From: Chlorophyllum brunneum
Lineage: Eukaryota; Basidiomycota; Agaricomycetes; Agaricales; Agaricaceae
Reading direction: 5' to 3'
Assembly (NCBI GenBank): GCA_963576785.1
Contig: OY756141.1
Span: 682,001-746,000 of the forward strand
DNA length: 64,000 bases
Positions 25,494 to 40,034 of this stretch are shown piece by piece. Numbering within the stretch: position 1 is the first letter of the stretch; the number at the start of each line of letters is the position of its first letter. The notes below the pieces were generated by a model, which worked only from the letters and a program-made list of their open reading frames with translations, was not told the origin of the DNA and made no database searches. The position numbers were made by a program, and so were the translations under genes.

Positions 25494-26925
25494 TTACGAG
25501 GTTCGCTCTATGATACCACATCCTAAACACCAGGCCCCGTCGTATAATGCTGCGACTTGACCCGGAGATACAGATTTTTCGGGTTCGTCGAAGTCTATTT
25601 TGACATATCCGCTGTCGTGAAGCCTAAATTGTCTCCAGCTAATTAGTGGTGGCAGGAGAATCATGTATAAGACGCTCATACCTATGAACGGTGCAAGGTA
25701 CGTTTACCATGCGGTAACGATGCATAACTCGCGCACGGAAACCCCCTTCGGTGTCGATTTCTGGCGGTGGTGACACCTTCCATATCCAGGTAAAATTGGG
25801 AATGTATAGCACCTTGCAGTACAGCATGGAATTGTCTGTCCCGGGTACAACAAAGATAGTGTTGGAGGCTACATCCTTCTGAGAGACGAACATCTTCATA
25901 GGCATTCCAGGCACCCGTGCATTCTCGCCAATAGTGTAATTCCAAAGGCCGAAATGCTGAGCAATCACCTTGCCCGTCGTCTTGTCAATAATTGGGCCAG
26001 GATTTGGTGGAATGTATGAAGCTGCGAAGGCAATTAGAACTTGGCAGCGGAGAGAAGGGCAATTGTTCTCACAAACGAATCTACTGAATCGCGCCTTTTC
26101 ACCAACAAAGCAAATACCCATACTTTCAGGGCGATCGGCAGTGGGAAGTTGGTATTTCTTGGCTAGCTCTCGCACTTGAGGTTTCAAAAAGACACCAAGT
26201 GGGAAGAGCGCCCGCCGCAGACCGCTTTCAGATATTGAAGAAAGATAGTAAGATTGATCCTTGTGCGGGTCCAATCCACGGAGGAGTTGTGGTTGGAAAG
26301 ATCCATCAGGACGATTAGCCCAAGACTTGCGAGCATAATGACCTGTTGCAAACCAGGTGTTCCCAGAGGAATCAGTGGGCAGCCGTTCCAGAAGAGCGCC
26401 AAACTTTATTTCTCTGCGCATATAAGTTAGGAGTAAGGGCGTAAGGATCGAGACGCACTTGTTGCACCAGACATCGGGATTCGGGGTCACGCCTGACTCC
26501 CAGAATTGCAAGGAAGGCTCAAAAACATTGTGCCAGTACTCCCGTGACAAGTCAATCTGCACATGTTGTCGTATATGAATTCATAAATCCGCTGAGAACG
26601 CACCACTTGACATGGGATACCAAGCTTCCGACAAACTCGCTGAACATCTTCCCAATCCCTCTCCCACTCACAACCTCGGTCAGTTCCCGACTCATCGCGG
26701 GTATCCCAATTCCGCATGAATACTGCAGACAAATCATAATCCTATTGAACATTGATAAGCCGATGCGAACAGGGCGAAACAACACACCTTGTCTGCCAGT
26801 AATCTTGCAGCTACAGATGAATCAACCCCACCGGACATGCCAACAACAACTAAAGGGCAAAATAGGTACAGAACATAAGCGCAGCGAATAGATACACTGA
26901 CCTTTGTCGCCTTTCTTGGGAACAT
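25494..26925 (-). CDS. SLM3: Mitochondrial tRNA 2-thiouridylase (MnmA/Mtu1)
   Basis: Predicted 383 residues. It thiolates U34 of mitochondrial tRNAs for Lys, Glu and Gln. Seven exons on the minus strand: 26925-26898, 26849-26788, 26741-26604, 26556-26459, 26413-26073, 26021-25682 and 25638-25494. Introns are 43-60 nt and all phases agree. Motifs: PP-loop [11 protein letters not shown] (SGGVDS at 15-20), [13 protein letters not shown] with the first catalytic Cys at 107, [28 protein letters not shown] with the second Cys at 210, and [12 protein letters not shown]. It ends with the beta-barrel domain ([21 protein letters not shown]). The first intron uses a GTGTAT donor, which restores KVIVVGMSGG. 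Length fits the family. An obvious mitochondrial presequence is lacking with this ATG. It is divergent from the CENP-C gene, 204 bases away. Confidence 0.93.
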
Positions 26926-27129
26926 GGTGGTGAGCTGTGGATATCCAACGCCTCAAAGACTTGGAAAGATGTTGCATGGATGAAGAAGGGTCAGGGGATC
27001 AAACGCGTGACGCGTGGTGTTTGGTTGTGGTGGTCCAGCCAAATATCCCGGACGATTGTTTGTTTCCCACGTTCACTCCCAGACAACTCTTGATTCCATC
27101 AAACCTACCACTCTCTGCCACAAACCTCT

Positions 27130-29161
27130 ATGCCTTCGTCTGCCAGGAAGAGCAGCCTTGGCAACGCCAGGCGCGGTATCCAGAAGGCGCACATTCCCTA
27201 CCGAGGGGACAATCCAGAAGTTGGCAAGAAGACTGGAATCGGGATCGCCCATGTCGAGCGCATGTCCGACGGCTTTGAGCCGTTCGAGGAAGTCCTTCAA
27301 CAAGCAGATAAACGCACACCGCCGAAGCCGAAAGGGCGGAAGAAGTCAATCCTGGCAATACAGCGAACAGAATTCGATGACGAGGATGGCGAAATATCCA
27401 TGGACATAGACGAAAGTATGCCGTGGCTTGCTTCTTCTTCAACCTTTCGTTGTTCACATGCACGGCCCTTGTCCCTAGGTCCAGTACGATATCTGTCCAG
27501 CGCACGTATTCCTTCTACCCCCACTTTCCGAAACACAAGTGGATCATCAAGACCTGTCGCACGAAGTTCTGAAGTTGATTTTGACGACATTCCTTCCCCT
27601 CGCCCACGCACGTCAATATCACGCACCGCCAAGGCCGGTCCTTCCAACTTATCAAAGACTGTGACTACTCGGGGTTTGGCATTCGACTCGGACTCGGATA
27701 ATGAACCTGCAGATTATGGAGACTACGGCAATGACATGGACATTAGCGGCGTGACAGACCTGAACGGCAACTATGGTGCAGACGACTCCCCACCACCACA
27801 GAGGAGCTCACCCCGGAGGAAGAGTTTCACTCAGATTGATCAAGATGTTGATGGTCAAGACGAACTGGAGCAACAACTATCAGAATCACCCCCAAGGGCG
27901 AGCAAAGGAAAACGCAAAGCTCATCTGGATGACATACAGGAGGAGGAAGAGGAGATAGAGTATGAGATTGCACAAGGTCTGGCTGATATCGAGGACGGCG
28001 ATTCCGGGGCAGAACGCGAACCATCGCCACCACCAAAGAAGAAGCAGCGAGTGGTAGATACAGAGAAGGAAAAACAGAGGAAATTTCCATCATCGAGGTC
28101 TAAGAAGGAGAATCGGGGTGGGTCTCCCTCTCTTGTTCCGAAGCCCGGTCCTGAACTTTACTCTCAGAGCCGAGAGAAGGATCAAGACGGAGTAATCGAC
28201 AGCGTTTCACGCCCTTGGAGTGGTGGAGAGGTGAAAAGGTGGTTTACGGGCGTACCGGTGCTTCAGGTCCAATTCTCGTCCCAACAATAAAGGAAATACG
28301 TCGAATACCGAGCGAAAAGCCCTTACCCTTGGGCCGGGGGAAACGAGGGTACACCAGAGGAAGGAGCAAGACAGTGGAGGACAAAGCCGCAACAGCAGTG
28401 TATAATCCAGAAGAAGGTTGGGACGACGCGACCAATCCCTTTGGTGAAGTTTATGACGTCGAAAAGCAAGCTATCGTCGTACGGCGTACGTGAACTTTTC
28501 CCTCAAGTTTCTTTTCCCTCAAGTTTCCGTTCTCACGCTTTAAATTAGGCCTTGCCTGGACCACGAGCAGACTATCGTTGGCGAAGGCTGGTAATAACGA
28601 CTGGCTGTACGAGAAGGTTTTCGGCGACTCCGACTTCGTCGCGGCTGGCCAGCTCGTAATACCTCCTGATTGTCGTAAACCAACGAAGGCCACAAAGGAT
28701 AATACATATGTAAGGCACCAATAGTACACTTCTCATTCGCTAACCTCCTTCCTTAGATATTTTATGTCATTGAAGGGGCAGTAAATTTTAAGGTTCACGA
28801 AGTCAGTAAGGTAGTAGCGACAGGAGGCATGTTTATTGCTCCCCGAGGTTGTTCTTGTTCCCGAATACCCCACATTCAAACTGACATTCATTCGCCAGGT
28901 AACACCTATTTCATCGAGAACATCTCAACCCGCGACGCCAAACTCTTTTTCACACAAGCACGTAAGGTGCCCAGAAATGAATATGAAACTTCGGGCAGCG
29001 CCGTTCTACAGAGGAGGGAGAAAAAGAAGTCGTTGGAGGAGGTGAGGACCTCAAGTCCTAGTCAGCCTTTGTCCTCTGTGAGAACAGCACGAAGTCTACC
29101 CCCTACTTCCCACAATCGGCAGGCGAAGGCTGGAAAAAGAGCTCCATCAGCGAAAGCTTGA
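27130..29161 (+). CDS. MIF2: CENP-C/Mif2 inner kinetochore protein
   Basis: Predicted 585 residues. CENP-C binds the centromeric nucleosome and links it to the outer kinetochore. Six exons: 27130-27415, 27479-28117, 28168-28485, 28549-28709, 28757-28847 and 28899-29161. The N-terminus has the Mif2 N-terminal motif (PYRGDNPEVGKKTGIGI, about 23-39). A long acidic, Ser/Pro-rich linker with a basic stretch follows. The CENP-C motif is at about 315-335 (RRSNRQRFTPLEWWRGEKVVY). The cupin dimerisation domain (about 430-525) carries KVFGDSDFVAAGQLVIPP, FYVIEGAVNFKVH, ATGGMFIAPRGNTYFIENI, followed by a basic tail. The 50-nt intron 28118-28167 is essential: without it the frame misses the CENP-C motif. 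The first intron keeps the frame open and is inferred. Confidence 0.93.
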
Positions 29162-32100
29162 CATTCGATTTTGCTCTCCCTCCCCAGCAGCATTTTATTC
29201 CTCTGCAGTTTTACTTTCACGTGCGGGTAGTGTGGTTACGATCAGTATGAGCATCATGGATTTCCGGCTGAATTACTTTTATTCTTAAAAGCCCGCTAAC
29301 TTATTGGTATGGTCATTGTTGATTGTAAATCTTCTACACATTTTTGGCTGCTTTCTCTTCCCCCACCATGGTCTACGGACCCTTTTTCCGGCGACGTGTT
29401 ATACTTACCTTACATCCAATGTACAAAACGCAGCAGTGCCCCGCCGATACACCCTACGGACACCAACAGCATGGCCCAGTCACCTCGCCCCGCTTAGCCC
29501 TTTTTCTGAGCCTAACAATGAATTCTCAACGAATATTCACTTGTAGATCTTGCACACCGTAGGGAGCAAGAATGCAATTATCCAGGTACACCTGGATATC
29601 GCAGGTACCCAAGCCCGTCGACCTGGACCCGGCAGCCGGGATATGAATGCTATATGAACCTTGGGGTATTCGGCACCTGGGAGGGACCCTTTAGCAGGGA
29701 CTTACACGTCGGACACGCTGATATGAGCCCTGTGCGACCGCTCAGGAAGAATATAGGCGCTCCTGTGTATATTCCAAAAGGCGGTGTCGAAAGTTGATAG
29801 GGTCGATACCTTCGCGAGAAAGGTAAGTCGATTAACTAATGGGGATTTCTACTTCAGACGTAGTTCTAGTCCTCTCCCTTTTTGTTCGTCTAAACCTGCA
29901 ATTGGTTTCCCGAGTATAACATACACTATTTTAGTTTGTCATAACTTGTATTCTTTTACTCATCAAATAATTTCAAACTTGCTTATTTAAGTCATTCCCC
30001 AGACGGCAACGGAACACCATGCCTGCTCCAACGTCCCTGACACAAGTAAGAACATCATAAACTGCCGCCGGTGTATGACCCACCAGGAATGCAAGTATTT
30101 TCTCAGGTAGGGGACTCAGACACCGACTCGGCCTTCCACTACCCAGAACTTGGAGTCAAAATAGACTGGTCGGTCCGAAATGCTTGGAATATCTAGTCTT
30201 CAAGTCATCCGCATAATCGGCGAGCTATGAGCATGTGAAAATATATGTCTGGTGCCGGTGAACAAGTGATTGTTAGACCGATATCGCACGAAAGGGCAAG
30301 CCACCCTGACCCGATGCTTCCCTGAAATAATACTCCTGGATAAGTGGATGCGATGAGAAATGGCCTTTTGAGCTTACCAATCTGATTTTTGAATTAGTTG
30401 GGGTGCCGTTAGTTATTCAGAATACCTCAGTAACTTCCTCAAGCGAGAGCACCCTTATTAGTCTGCCACTTTTTCAACTAGGAGTTTGTGCCACGACGAA
30501 TACTCAGAGTGTCCTAGCCCATACAGAATTGGGTAGTAAATCCTATCGTCTGGTTCACGCAGAAGTTAGCTGATCAAGATAACTCCCGATGATATCGAGA
30601 TAGGCGGTTCTCGGGCGTTTGACATGACAGAAAGCGATACACCATGCACTACCGTGAGAGATACCTACTTCATTGGCGCATCGGCAACCTGCACCGAGCC
30701 CTAGTGCATGCCCGATGTTCCTAGTCAGCATTGCAAGAAACAAGGGCAGCGAGTGAAGTTATTAATTCCCAGTCCCATACAGCCTTTTCTTTCTGGTGTG
30801 AATCCGATTAATAGAAAAAACACAGAAGGCCTGGGACTCATTTGGATTGGTGCAAATAATAAAAGGAGCTTAGAAGAGTGCAACAATCCACCAGCGTCTA
30901 TAGAAAATGGTTAATGACCGGTGGGTATGGATCTTGATAAGCTGATCATGCTTCTACGAGACATAAACATAAGCACTTGTCTTCGTTCAATCAGCAGGTG
31001 ACCTTTCTGAGAATGCATTTCTGCAAATGATCACTCAGCAATAGCTTGCTAGTCCACCTCGAATCAACTTCCTCTACCATTCCCAGCTTCCATATCGGCC
31101 AATCCAGCTCACCTTCCGGATTCTGTCTCTTGGGAGTTGTCCATCTTGATAACCCACGCGCTATACGGCGACTAGAACACCAATCATCTTGATAACACAC
31201 GCGGACACCGTACCGTAGAACACCTTCTCGACCTTGACTTCCGCACACCATATCCGCTACGAAGAAGTTCGCGACTCCATCCAGCCACCAGTGACCGACT
31301 GGGAAGGTTCTGGGTCAACCCTAAGCTAAAGGAACCACAGTGGTGCCTTTGGGTCCGTGACCTCTTCAGACATAGTTCTATTCCAAGTACAAACACAATT
31401 TCGCACAAGAAAGTTAGTACATAAGTTTTTCCTTGATGACCGGATTATCGTAAGCAGCCGTGTGTGTATGTTCGAGCTGCCACGGTTTCTGCTTGAATCA
31501 GGTGTAAATGCGGACTCGTATTTTAGAATATAATGAACAAGAACTCTAGAAGTACCGCCCTCGCGCTGGTTGTGTCCCAACGAGCATGCAGTACCCACGA
31601 TGAGACCTGTTGTGCTTGAATGTTCATCAAAATCCACTCTGCCATGGGTCAGACCACGAATGATAAATCGATAATGTAGACCTCGCAAATTGTTGATGCA
31701 CGTTTCAGAGCTTGCTTTATACCCTTGGCTCCATTTCCTCGCCTTGTGTAATTAATTGCCGTCGAGGAAGAGTGCACAACTACACATCGATCACGAATAA
31801 CAAGCTCAAATCAATCAAAAAAGAATGATGTCGATGTAAATAGTTCATCTAGTTTGCGCGCTTGAGGGGGACATTGGGTTGGGAAATCGAGCCAACGAAC
31901 GTGATGGGCCGCCATATCCGGCCTACATCGCACGAAGCCATGTACACAAGTCAAACTTCGTCGTGAGGCCGACAGACTCGCACCTTCTAGGACCTGGTGA
32001 CTCTCTTCGGGGACAAAACGGGTATTTCGCCACTGCGCGAGTCATTACTGACCTGCGTTCATTCCGGGAACAAGATGTGTAAAGCGGACTGAAACTGACT

Positions 32101-35100
32101 CAGAATTCTCGTCCCATCGCCACTCTCAGTGATATTAATTCTTGACGAAAACGTCAGTTACATGCCTGTTAATCGCCTCCAAGCTCATCCCGGAGAGCTT
32201 CAAGTACTGATATTTATATGCACCATCCCGTACAAACTCAATGTCCGAGGCTCTCTGCTCGAATTCCATCGCTGAGAGAGAAGCTAAATGATCAAAGTTA
32301 ATAGTCAGATAAGATTAAAAGGAGCGAATTGATAATCGGACTAAGTTACCGATATCGCTCCGTTGAGTGAGGATCCCGGCGCGTTTCCTGCCCAGGATAT
32401 CTATAGTGGGAGTGGCTCGTTCAGCGACGGTTGTAACCGTGATGACGATTCCGCGGACAGAAATGGCACTATCTCCGAGCGAGCCGGTCAGTCACAAGCA
32501 AACGGGGAGAAGGAAAAGCCCAGCGATCACGATCGGAGTGATAAAGGTGCTGACAAGACAAGTCGAAGACAGGAAAACCGACGAAATTGGAGTTTGGGGA
32601 ACACCGGTCTGTTAACATTATTATCATGTAGCCGGCCACTGACAATCGTTGACATGATCGGGGAATTGGGCGTGGGGGGTGGGGTGATCGGACAGGAGGG
32701 TGACGAAATTAGTTTTTCCCCACTGGTAAGTGGCTACACGAACCGATATGCTGCGAAGGTTCAGTTTGGGCTCAATGAGCTTGCTTGCTTTCAAGCATTT
32801 GTTACTGCCATAGAGTTCGCCAACCATAAAACGAGTAAAAGTCGTTAGGTTGTCACGAAACAGTGTGAGAGGTTGCCCTTCCCTTGGCTTCAGGAATCAG
32901 TTTGATGAGAGAAGTTCCTGGGTCTTGGCTAAGGTGCCTATATCCCCCTGGTACCATCAGCTTTCAGGTTCTTGTGTCCAACACCAGCAAGTAGAGCAAC
33001 AGAACACAAGAAGCAAATACAGCCCAACGAACACGAAGACACGTGGGGGCGTGTAGCCATAGATGTACGCGATCGCCTCGTGTTTCTGTAACGAGGAAGC
33101 CTTTCGTGGTCATCAAACCCAGTGGCAGTGGTCCTGGTGTCAACCATGACGACATACTCGAGGAGAGGATCACTGCCGTGTACAGGGTGCTCTAGGACAC
33201 ACGACAAAAGCGCGGTCCCATGATCCCACCAGCAATAAAACAAACTCGTCCGATTCGCTGCGGGAAGCTGTTGCTAGTGTCGAACACTAGATCATGTCCT
33301 TGAACAGCAGTTACTATGTCCGTCAAGTTTGAACTTGAAGAGTGGTTCCACTGCCTATCCGTGGCAGTACACTCCCATACCCAGAACGTGAAACCCTGCC
33401 CGTACCTCCCTAGCACGCGAGTGGTTGCCCCAACATTCCGTGCCGCTTTTCATGTGCAACTAGTCACCAACAGGATGCGTAACTCTGCGTCCAAAGTCGT
33501 CCAAAAGGGGCGCATGAATAGTACGCAGGCACACGAAAGGGAGATCCGCTCTCCGGAGATAACGAAGCGGACGATCTGGTGAATGAGGGATCGGCATCGG
33601 GTCGTAGTTTAGTGGGATTCAAATATGAATTGGAATAGAATAATATGAACTCTGGGATGTGAGGGCTGAGAATGTAGATAAGTCACCGGTAAGCACCGCT
33701 CCAGTTCATTTATCCTTTGTTCAACGAGAAGGATCAGGAAACTGACCCAGCCGAACCAATGCAACGTTCCTGAGCTTTAAGCGTAAGTGTCCAATGAGAA
33801 AGGGCGCGTCGAGCTTGTCGTCCTGCATACATTGGCTCCTGTCTGGGTCGAGTTGGCTCGATTCCACGCGTAAAGTTGGCTGGTTTGGTCGTGGTTTATA
33901 GTCAAGAACGACGGTAACGACGTGTACGCGTGTACGGGCGTCAGAATATGATTAGGTCGCGTATGTTTGAGGTGAGGATCACAGGGAACGTGGATCAATC
34001 ACTGTGACCGAGGGGCGCTAAAATGTTCCCAAAGATAGATACGCATGGCAGATATGAACACAGGCCCGTCCCCCTGCCTTGAGCTGGCTGGAATAACATT
34101 GTCAGAGTGCACGTTCCACGATGAGAAGAGTATTTTTGTCCTTCCCGCGTGTTTAAACCTGAGAGATTAAGTGATCAGTGAGGGCCCACAAGCAAAGATA
34201 TACTTGAACACACCAGTGTTTCATGATAAGTGGTCACCGTCGGATCAACAGAGAGATTCCAGCGGATCGAAGCGTAAAATGTAGGGCAGGAACGACAGGT
34301 ATTTTTCAAACGCAGTGTTTTCATTCCGACCCATCGTGGGACACGAAATGGCTTCCGACACTGACGAAATAGGAGGTCCACAGAAGTAAAAGGCTTATCT
34401 TCAAACAGCTCCTCCACCCTGGCTTTCGACCAATTAATATCACCTTCAGTAATGCTCCAATCAAGTAAAATCCCTTTTTTCAACGACCCTGTAGTATACT
34501 TTGAACTCCAGTCCAACTAGAATCGAAATCAAACCGAGCCCTTCTCATCCCTGGGTTCGTGACTCCGTGATCGTACATTTGAACAGCCTATGACGCAACA
34601 GAAGGAGGACTCCGGACTAAAGATATGGCTTCAGTCACAAGTCACTAGCTCTTTGGAAGCTGCAAGGGACGTGAGATGAACGCTGAAAACCAGGGACCAA
34701 TGACGATTATGTGACCACAGCGTCAATCGGTCATGGTACCCTTAGTCCCCATCTGCGCTCTGCCCAAATTCTTGATTTCGATCCGGATAGACAATATCAG
34801 TTAATTGGATCAGAGACAGTCGGACGTGAGTGATGGCGAGGTGGAAGTTCCCGGGGGAGAGAAAGCCATGGCGTTAATCAGACTTTTTCAAGTGGGTCAT
34901 AGATCCTCCTCGGCTGAACATGCACAACAAGTATTGATTAGCTTCCACAGTCCGACCGGGTGAATGAAAGTTAGGGTTAGCAGGTGGTGGGTAGAGTTGA
35001 TCATCGGGAAGTTTCAGCATCTTCAGGATGCATAGTTCGATACTTCGAGTATGAACAAGGACCTGGAGAAATCGCTCTCAAGCTCAATAATAAGAGACAA

Positions 35101-38100
35101 ATATTGGACCTACTTTGAACTTAATTTCGGTCGGGATCAATATACATCCACAGTATCAGATATCCATGGTTTTCCTCCGTCTTTGCCCGGCATTTGCTGG
35201 GTTAAAATCTCCCTAGCACTCCACGACCGTCAACCCCGCCAACCAGGGTCTTGTAGACAGAGGGGCTCCCCTAAGAATAACCCTGACAGAAAGGATCGCT
35301 GCCCGACAGGCTATTCCAGTCGTGCCGAACCTGTAATCCCTGACATCTTGTCCGCCGTCGATTGATGATACTTCAATGAGCTGAGGTCGGGTCTAGAGTG
35401 TCTAATTTAGGTATGCATTGGGTCGCGGGAGTCTACCCTGAGCACCGAACACTGAGTACCGAAGTCATCAGAATTGGCCGACATCGAAATAGAAGAAGGT
35501 GGACCACCGCCTGAGACTTGATACAGCACTTATACGCCGAAACTAGTACGTTGAAGGTGCTCTCGCATTCGTCTCTTCTTGATCATCACATTCCCACCCG
35601 AGGTGATATGCGGAAACGGGAGATATCAGGTCGGGAGGTTATAGGGCGTGTATAACTTGCGGGAAGGCGAATTCACAGAAGGGCGCGGAGGAATCACGGG
35701 AGGGCGCAATATGGTTTATGCAGGCGGCGAAGTGCGGGCTCAGTTAGGGAACCCAGGAAAGCGAGTGGGAAGAACAAGGACATGAAGGGTAGATTGTCCC
35801 AATAAGCGCTAGAATATCCCGGAATGGAAAAGCCCCGAGTCTGAAGGACTGTAGACAGAAATAGCCGGCAAGATGCGGGAAGGTCACAAGCTCATCATAC
35901 AGGTTGGAGTCTGTTAGAACAAGCCGTCTGTCAACTGGAATCGGAGCAAAGTTCTCATAGGACGTACCATAATACCTGATGGTGGCCGTTATTAGCAAAC
36001 GCGTAACTCGGAAGGACCCCTCAGGCAGGCATACGTTCGTTGATAACCGTTACCGGACAGCAAAGAACGCGAACTTTATGCAATCCGGAAGTGAATTTGA
36101 GTCTACAGCTGTACTCCTCTTCCCAGCCTCCTGTCACTGCAACTCCTAAAACCGAAAGCCGAAGAACTGAGTGCAAACGAATCGATGGTGGGCCTAATAG
36201 TCCGGAAGCAGGTTGGAGCGAGGTGATGAAGTGGAGAATTAGAGAACATTCCGTATCTTGTGTCGGTGTCATGCTATCTATGAACTTGTAACTTACCAAA
36301 GGCAACCCTATGGTTGAACCGAGTCGAGAAGTATGTAAGCCTGCTGGGAGAATTATTTCCCCGCCCAACGTCTGTTTATGTTGGTGTGACCCTAGAATCC
36401 GATTTGAGAAACAGGGGATCACTCACCTTGGTGAATATTCATCGACAGATAGTCCAAATCAAAGTGAGCCCCACACAATGATCATAACAAGTCCCACCCG
36501 GTTTACGTAGCTCTTGTCTGAGCACAAGAAGGCAGGATTGAATCAATCCCCAAGGGACGACGAACAGGCGGGGAAAGGAGTTCGCGGAGGGGTCAAGTGG
36601 TTCATAGAAGAATGGACTACAAGAACGCTAAGAGCGCCTACCAAAAGCGCCCCCCCTAACAGCGATGAGAAAGAAGAAAGAAGATGACGATACCAGTTAC
36701 TCAAACACAGGCGGAAACAATAGTGGCTCAGCAAAACAACTCACAACCACAAACACGTCATGCATTTCCTAACCCTAACCCCCACTGTGAACCCCGCCCC
36801 CCTTGGCTTTCCAGAAATCCTTGTTCCTCCTATACCGGAGCACCTGCCAATCAGAATCATCAAACAGCTGAGAAGAGAATTGGGATGCACGAATATTTCG
36901 GACGATCCAGCTCGCGCCGCTGAGTTTTCGGCATCATCCCATTTATGTCAACTTTCGCCTTTTTTCCTGACGACGAATCCACATCTGCATCGGGTAAAAA
37001 CTAAGTCGAGTACCTAGATGAGCGCAACATGGGTAACTACTCAACTACAGTGCTATCAATCATGGTTTGATACAAATGTACGGTTATCAGGTAATGAAGT
37101 TGTTTAGGCGACGACGCGATGTGTAAGAGAAATTGCCGTGGGTGTTTTCGGTGATGTCCTGGTTTTCCGGACTGTGATGAAGACTGCTATATCTATTTAA
37201 ATGCTCGGATAATTGTAGCGACCCCGGTTAAGTTCCCTCAACCCTCTCTACTGTTTCTGTTCTGTAGGCGGCGAGCCAGTGTGCCTCAAGCTTAAACAGC
37301 GCACCCGCATGGTATTGATATGACATCACAATTAGTTTTCCACTTTCACCGGGGTACTACGAGCCTAACGTTGGGTAAAGAATATATGGGTACATGACGA
37401 TGTGTGTGTGAAGGACCACCACCGACAATTCGGCTAAGACCAGGACGATACTTGATAAGATCAGATAACCCACTTCAAGACCCTGAGATAAGATCAAATC
37501 AACCCAGCCCAGTTCCCGACACATCGTCTGATGTATGATGTCGCCTGATAAGTGCAATGTGGCATCCTCCCTCTTACTAGTTGACGCCCAAAGAAAACAA
37601 ACCACACGTCTTGCCTCGTGTATCAACAAGTTCCATATTCCCCATCCCCAAGAAATGACCGAACCTTCTGATAGTCCTACACGCCCTCCACCTCAACGCC
37701 TCAAGGCACATCTCCCCTTCGCTTGAACTGAGCACCAGAAGCCTTGGGTTCTAGGGCTTGGAGAGAAAGAGAGAGAGAGAGAGGCCAAGACCGTTACTCA
37801 AACTTCACAGGCCTCTCAAGCTCAGAGCTCCCAAGCCGTCATCTAAGCGCAACTTTCCCAGAATATACCAACTCTGCTCGGGTACCGCACAAAGGTGCTC
37901 AATTCCATAGAACACCCATATAGAAGAACCTAGGGATATACCTTTCAACCAACCTACCATTCCGTACATGAGCAGAGAAGGATAAAAAAGCGAGCGAACT
38001 AAGAATCAGAAGACCACCATTGGGGTAGTAAGCGCGCCAATTGCGATTAATGCAACTTGTGGCTATGTTGGATGATCCGTGTCTTGGGATGATGTTTACC

Positions 38101-40034
38101 CACCTCCAGCTGTGTAGCCCGCCTTGAGGCATCGAGAGATTTCGTGAAGGATACTTCGAGTCATATTTCATCACTTCCTTATGATTCATCTCCAACCCCA
38201 CAGAAACTTTCTAGTTCGACCGGTTCGTTTTCGTTGATTAGATGAACTTTGTTCATTTTTGATCATTCACCGCGAGGCATTGGGCATTGGGCATAGCGCA
38301 TTTGTGCAATGTAACAGCACTTTCAGATACGATAATCAGCGGCCCATAACAAGGCGCTAGCGCATCGGTTTTGGTGTGCCACACGAGGCAACTTGACTGC
38401 TGTTCATGCGTTCAGGTGGCTACTTTGTCCCGGACACATACGGGAAAACCCTACCTCGAGGAGGCCACGATATGTGAGCCCACAATAAAACCATTCGAAC
38501 TGTTTGATGTTAGAAAAGTCATACGCTTGGACGAACTCATCTAAGACGATATCATTGATAATTTTTGATGCGATATCATCTCTTGACAGTCGCGTGGCAT
38601 ATCACACGACTTAATCACCAAGCTTTTGAGGTACTTGAATGTCTCTTAGTAAGTGTTCGTCGATCACGGATATGATGACTTCACGCACAACAGCCTTCCA
38701 TATCTATACGGAGCTCAAAGTTCAAGCAACGATCAGCTGAGTATTACGCAGTCTTCGGCCCATAGCCGCCTACACCTCTAGTTAACAGCAACAGCAGCAA
38801 TATGAACAACAACGACGAGAACATGCGTTAATTTTCCAGAAACGACTGTGCATTATCCACATACGAAGCTGTGCAAAACTACCACCCTTTGTGGGATCCG
38901 CAGTCGAGTCATGTCCAAAATGTGAATGTTGGCTGTGTTTCTCATTTCGAACCTCGTTCATACATATGAGCTTCACAACTGCAAACCAGCCCAACTCAAT
39001 GAACTTCCTGAACCTTCCATCATACTCTCGCATAGCTGTAAACTGAACAACCACATGGAACAAAACACTTTCCGATCCATAGCACAACTCGCCACCATCA
39101 CTAATTATTAGCGTTTTTGAACACCCGTATAGAGGAATCACACCGCCTTAGGGTTTTCACCTACCTACATCCCGAGGTAAAGAGTCGGGAACAATATTTC
39201 CGAGCGACATGGAGAATTATGAGTGTATTGGAGCACCCACAAACCCCAGCAACAGCACCACACCGGGTTCAATGACCATTCGGATAATGGCCACGTCCGA
39301 GACCGCTTCTACCTACAGCTCGCTCCTTCCATTTTCCACGTTGAATGTTTCCAGTAGAAGACTTCTTCCTTATCTAGGGATTTCTAGACGCTGAAGTATT
39401 CCGTGCTTCTTCGGAATTCACATGCTTCTCCAAATGTTCTAGCGCAGTCGATTGTATAGGCGGCTGTTTTGCTATTGTCTTTGACAATTGGTGGAAAGGG
39501 GTTATTGAAGATAACTACCTTCGGGCTGGTATTGTGCTACCTTTTAGTTGTGTTGGTTCCGAATTGCTGTTAGCGGATGTGTGCACTTGGTCAAAAGGAT
39601 GTTTACTCGAGCAAAGGAAGATTTGCACGATCGAATTTCCAGCTTGTACTATTGTAGAGCGAAACGCACCGGTTCTTCTTGAGGAGCAGCACACGGGACT
39701 CACGACGTGTGCAGTAGGAGATATCACGCTTTACCAGTATATGATGCCACTGATATTCCGCTGATATTCTCGGAGGCCCGTAACATCTAATCAATATAAA
39801 GATGACATCATATCTTACCCACCAATCCTCCATCGCATCCACCCTTTAATCCTTATTTTCCTACCCCTTCCCCACCCCCCACCTTCCCCACACTCGTCAG
39901 GTCCTGCGCAATTTCCGACTCCGAAGGATTGCGTCCCGCCTCCTCTCAGCTCCAACAGTCGAAGTTCAACGGTTCGGACACCACGGACAGCATCATAGCT
40001 ACTAGCATCTGAATCATAGAAGCCCCTGGCACAG
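29162..40034. other. Gene desert
   Basis: Nearly 11 kb with no gene I can support. Open frames are short and domain-free. The longest (32363-32848) lacks an ATG start and is compositionally random. A GA microsatellite lies at 37761-37783. Two short runs resembling the fungal telomere repeat (34971-34980 and 36769-36784) are no longer than chance allows. No retroelement or transposase motif was recognised. Confidence 0.5.
37761..37783. repeat. GA microsatellite
   Basis: A run of GA dinucleotides with one interruption (GAGAGAAAGAGAGAGAGAGA and a few more bases). Seen directly. Confidence 0.9.

Noticed and set aside
32363..32848. 161-codon frame in the second desert
   Set aside because: Begins at a TTG codon, not ATG; composition looks random and no intron signals extend it.
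34971..34980. TTAGGGTTAG run, with a CCTAACCCTAACCCCC run at 36769-36784, resembling telomere repeats
   Set aside because: Fewer than three units each, in opposite orientation and 1.8 kb apart; no array. Chance occurrence is likely.
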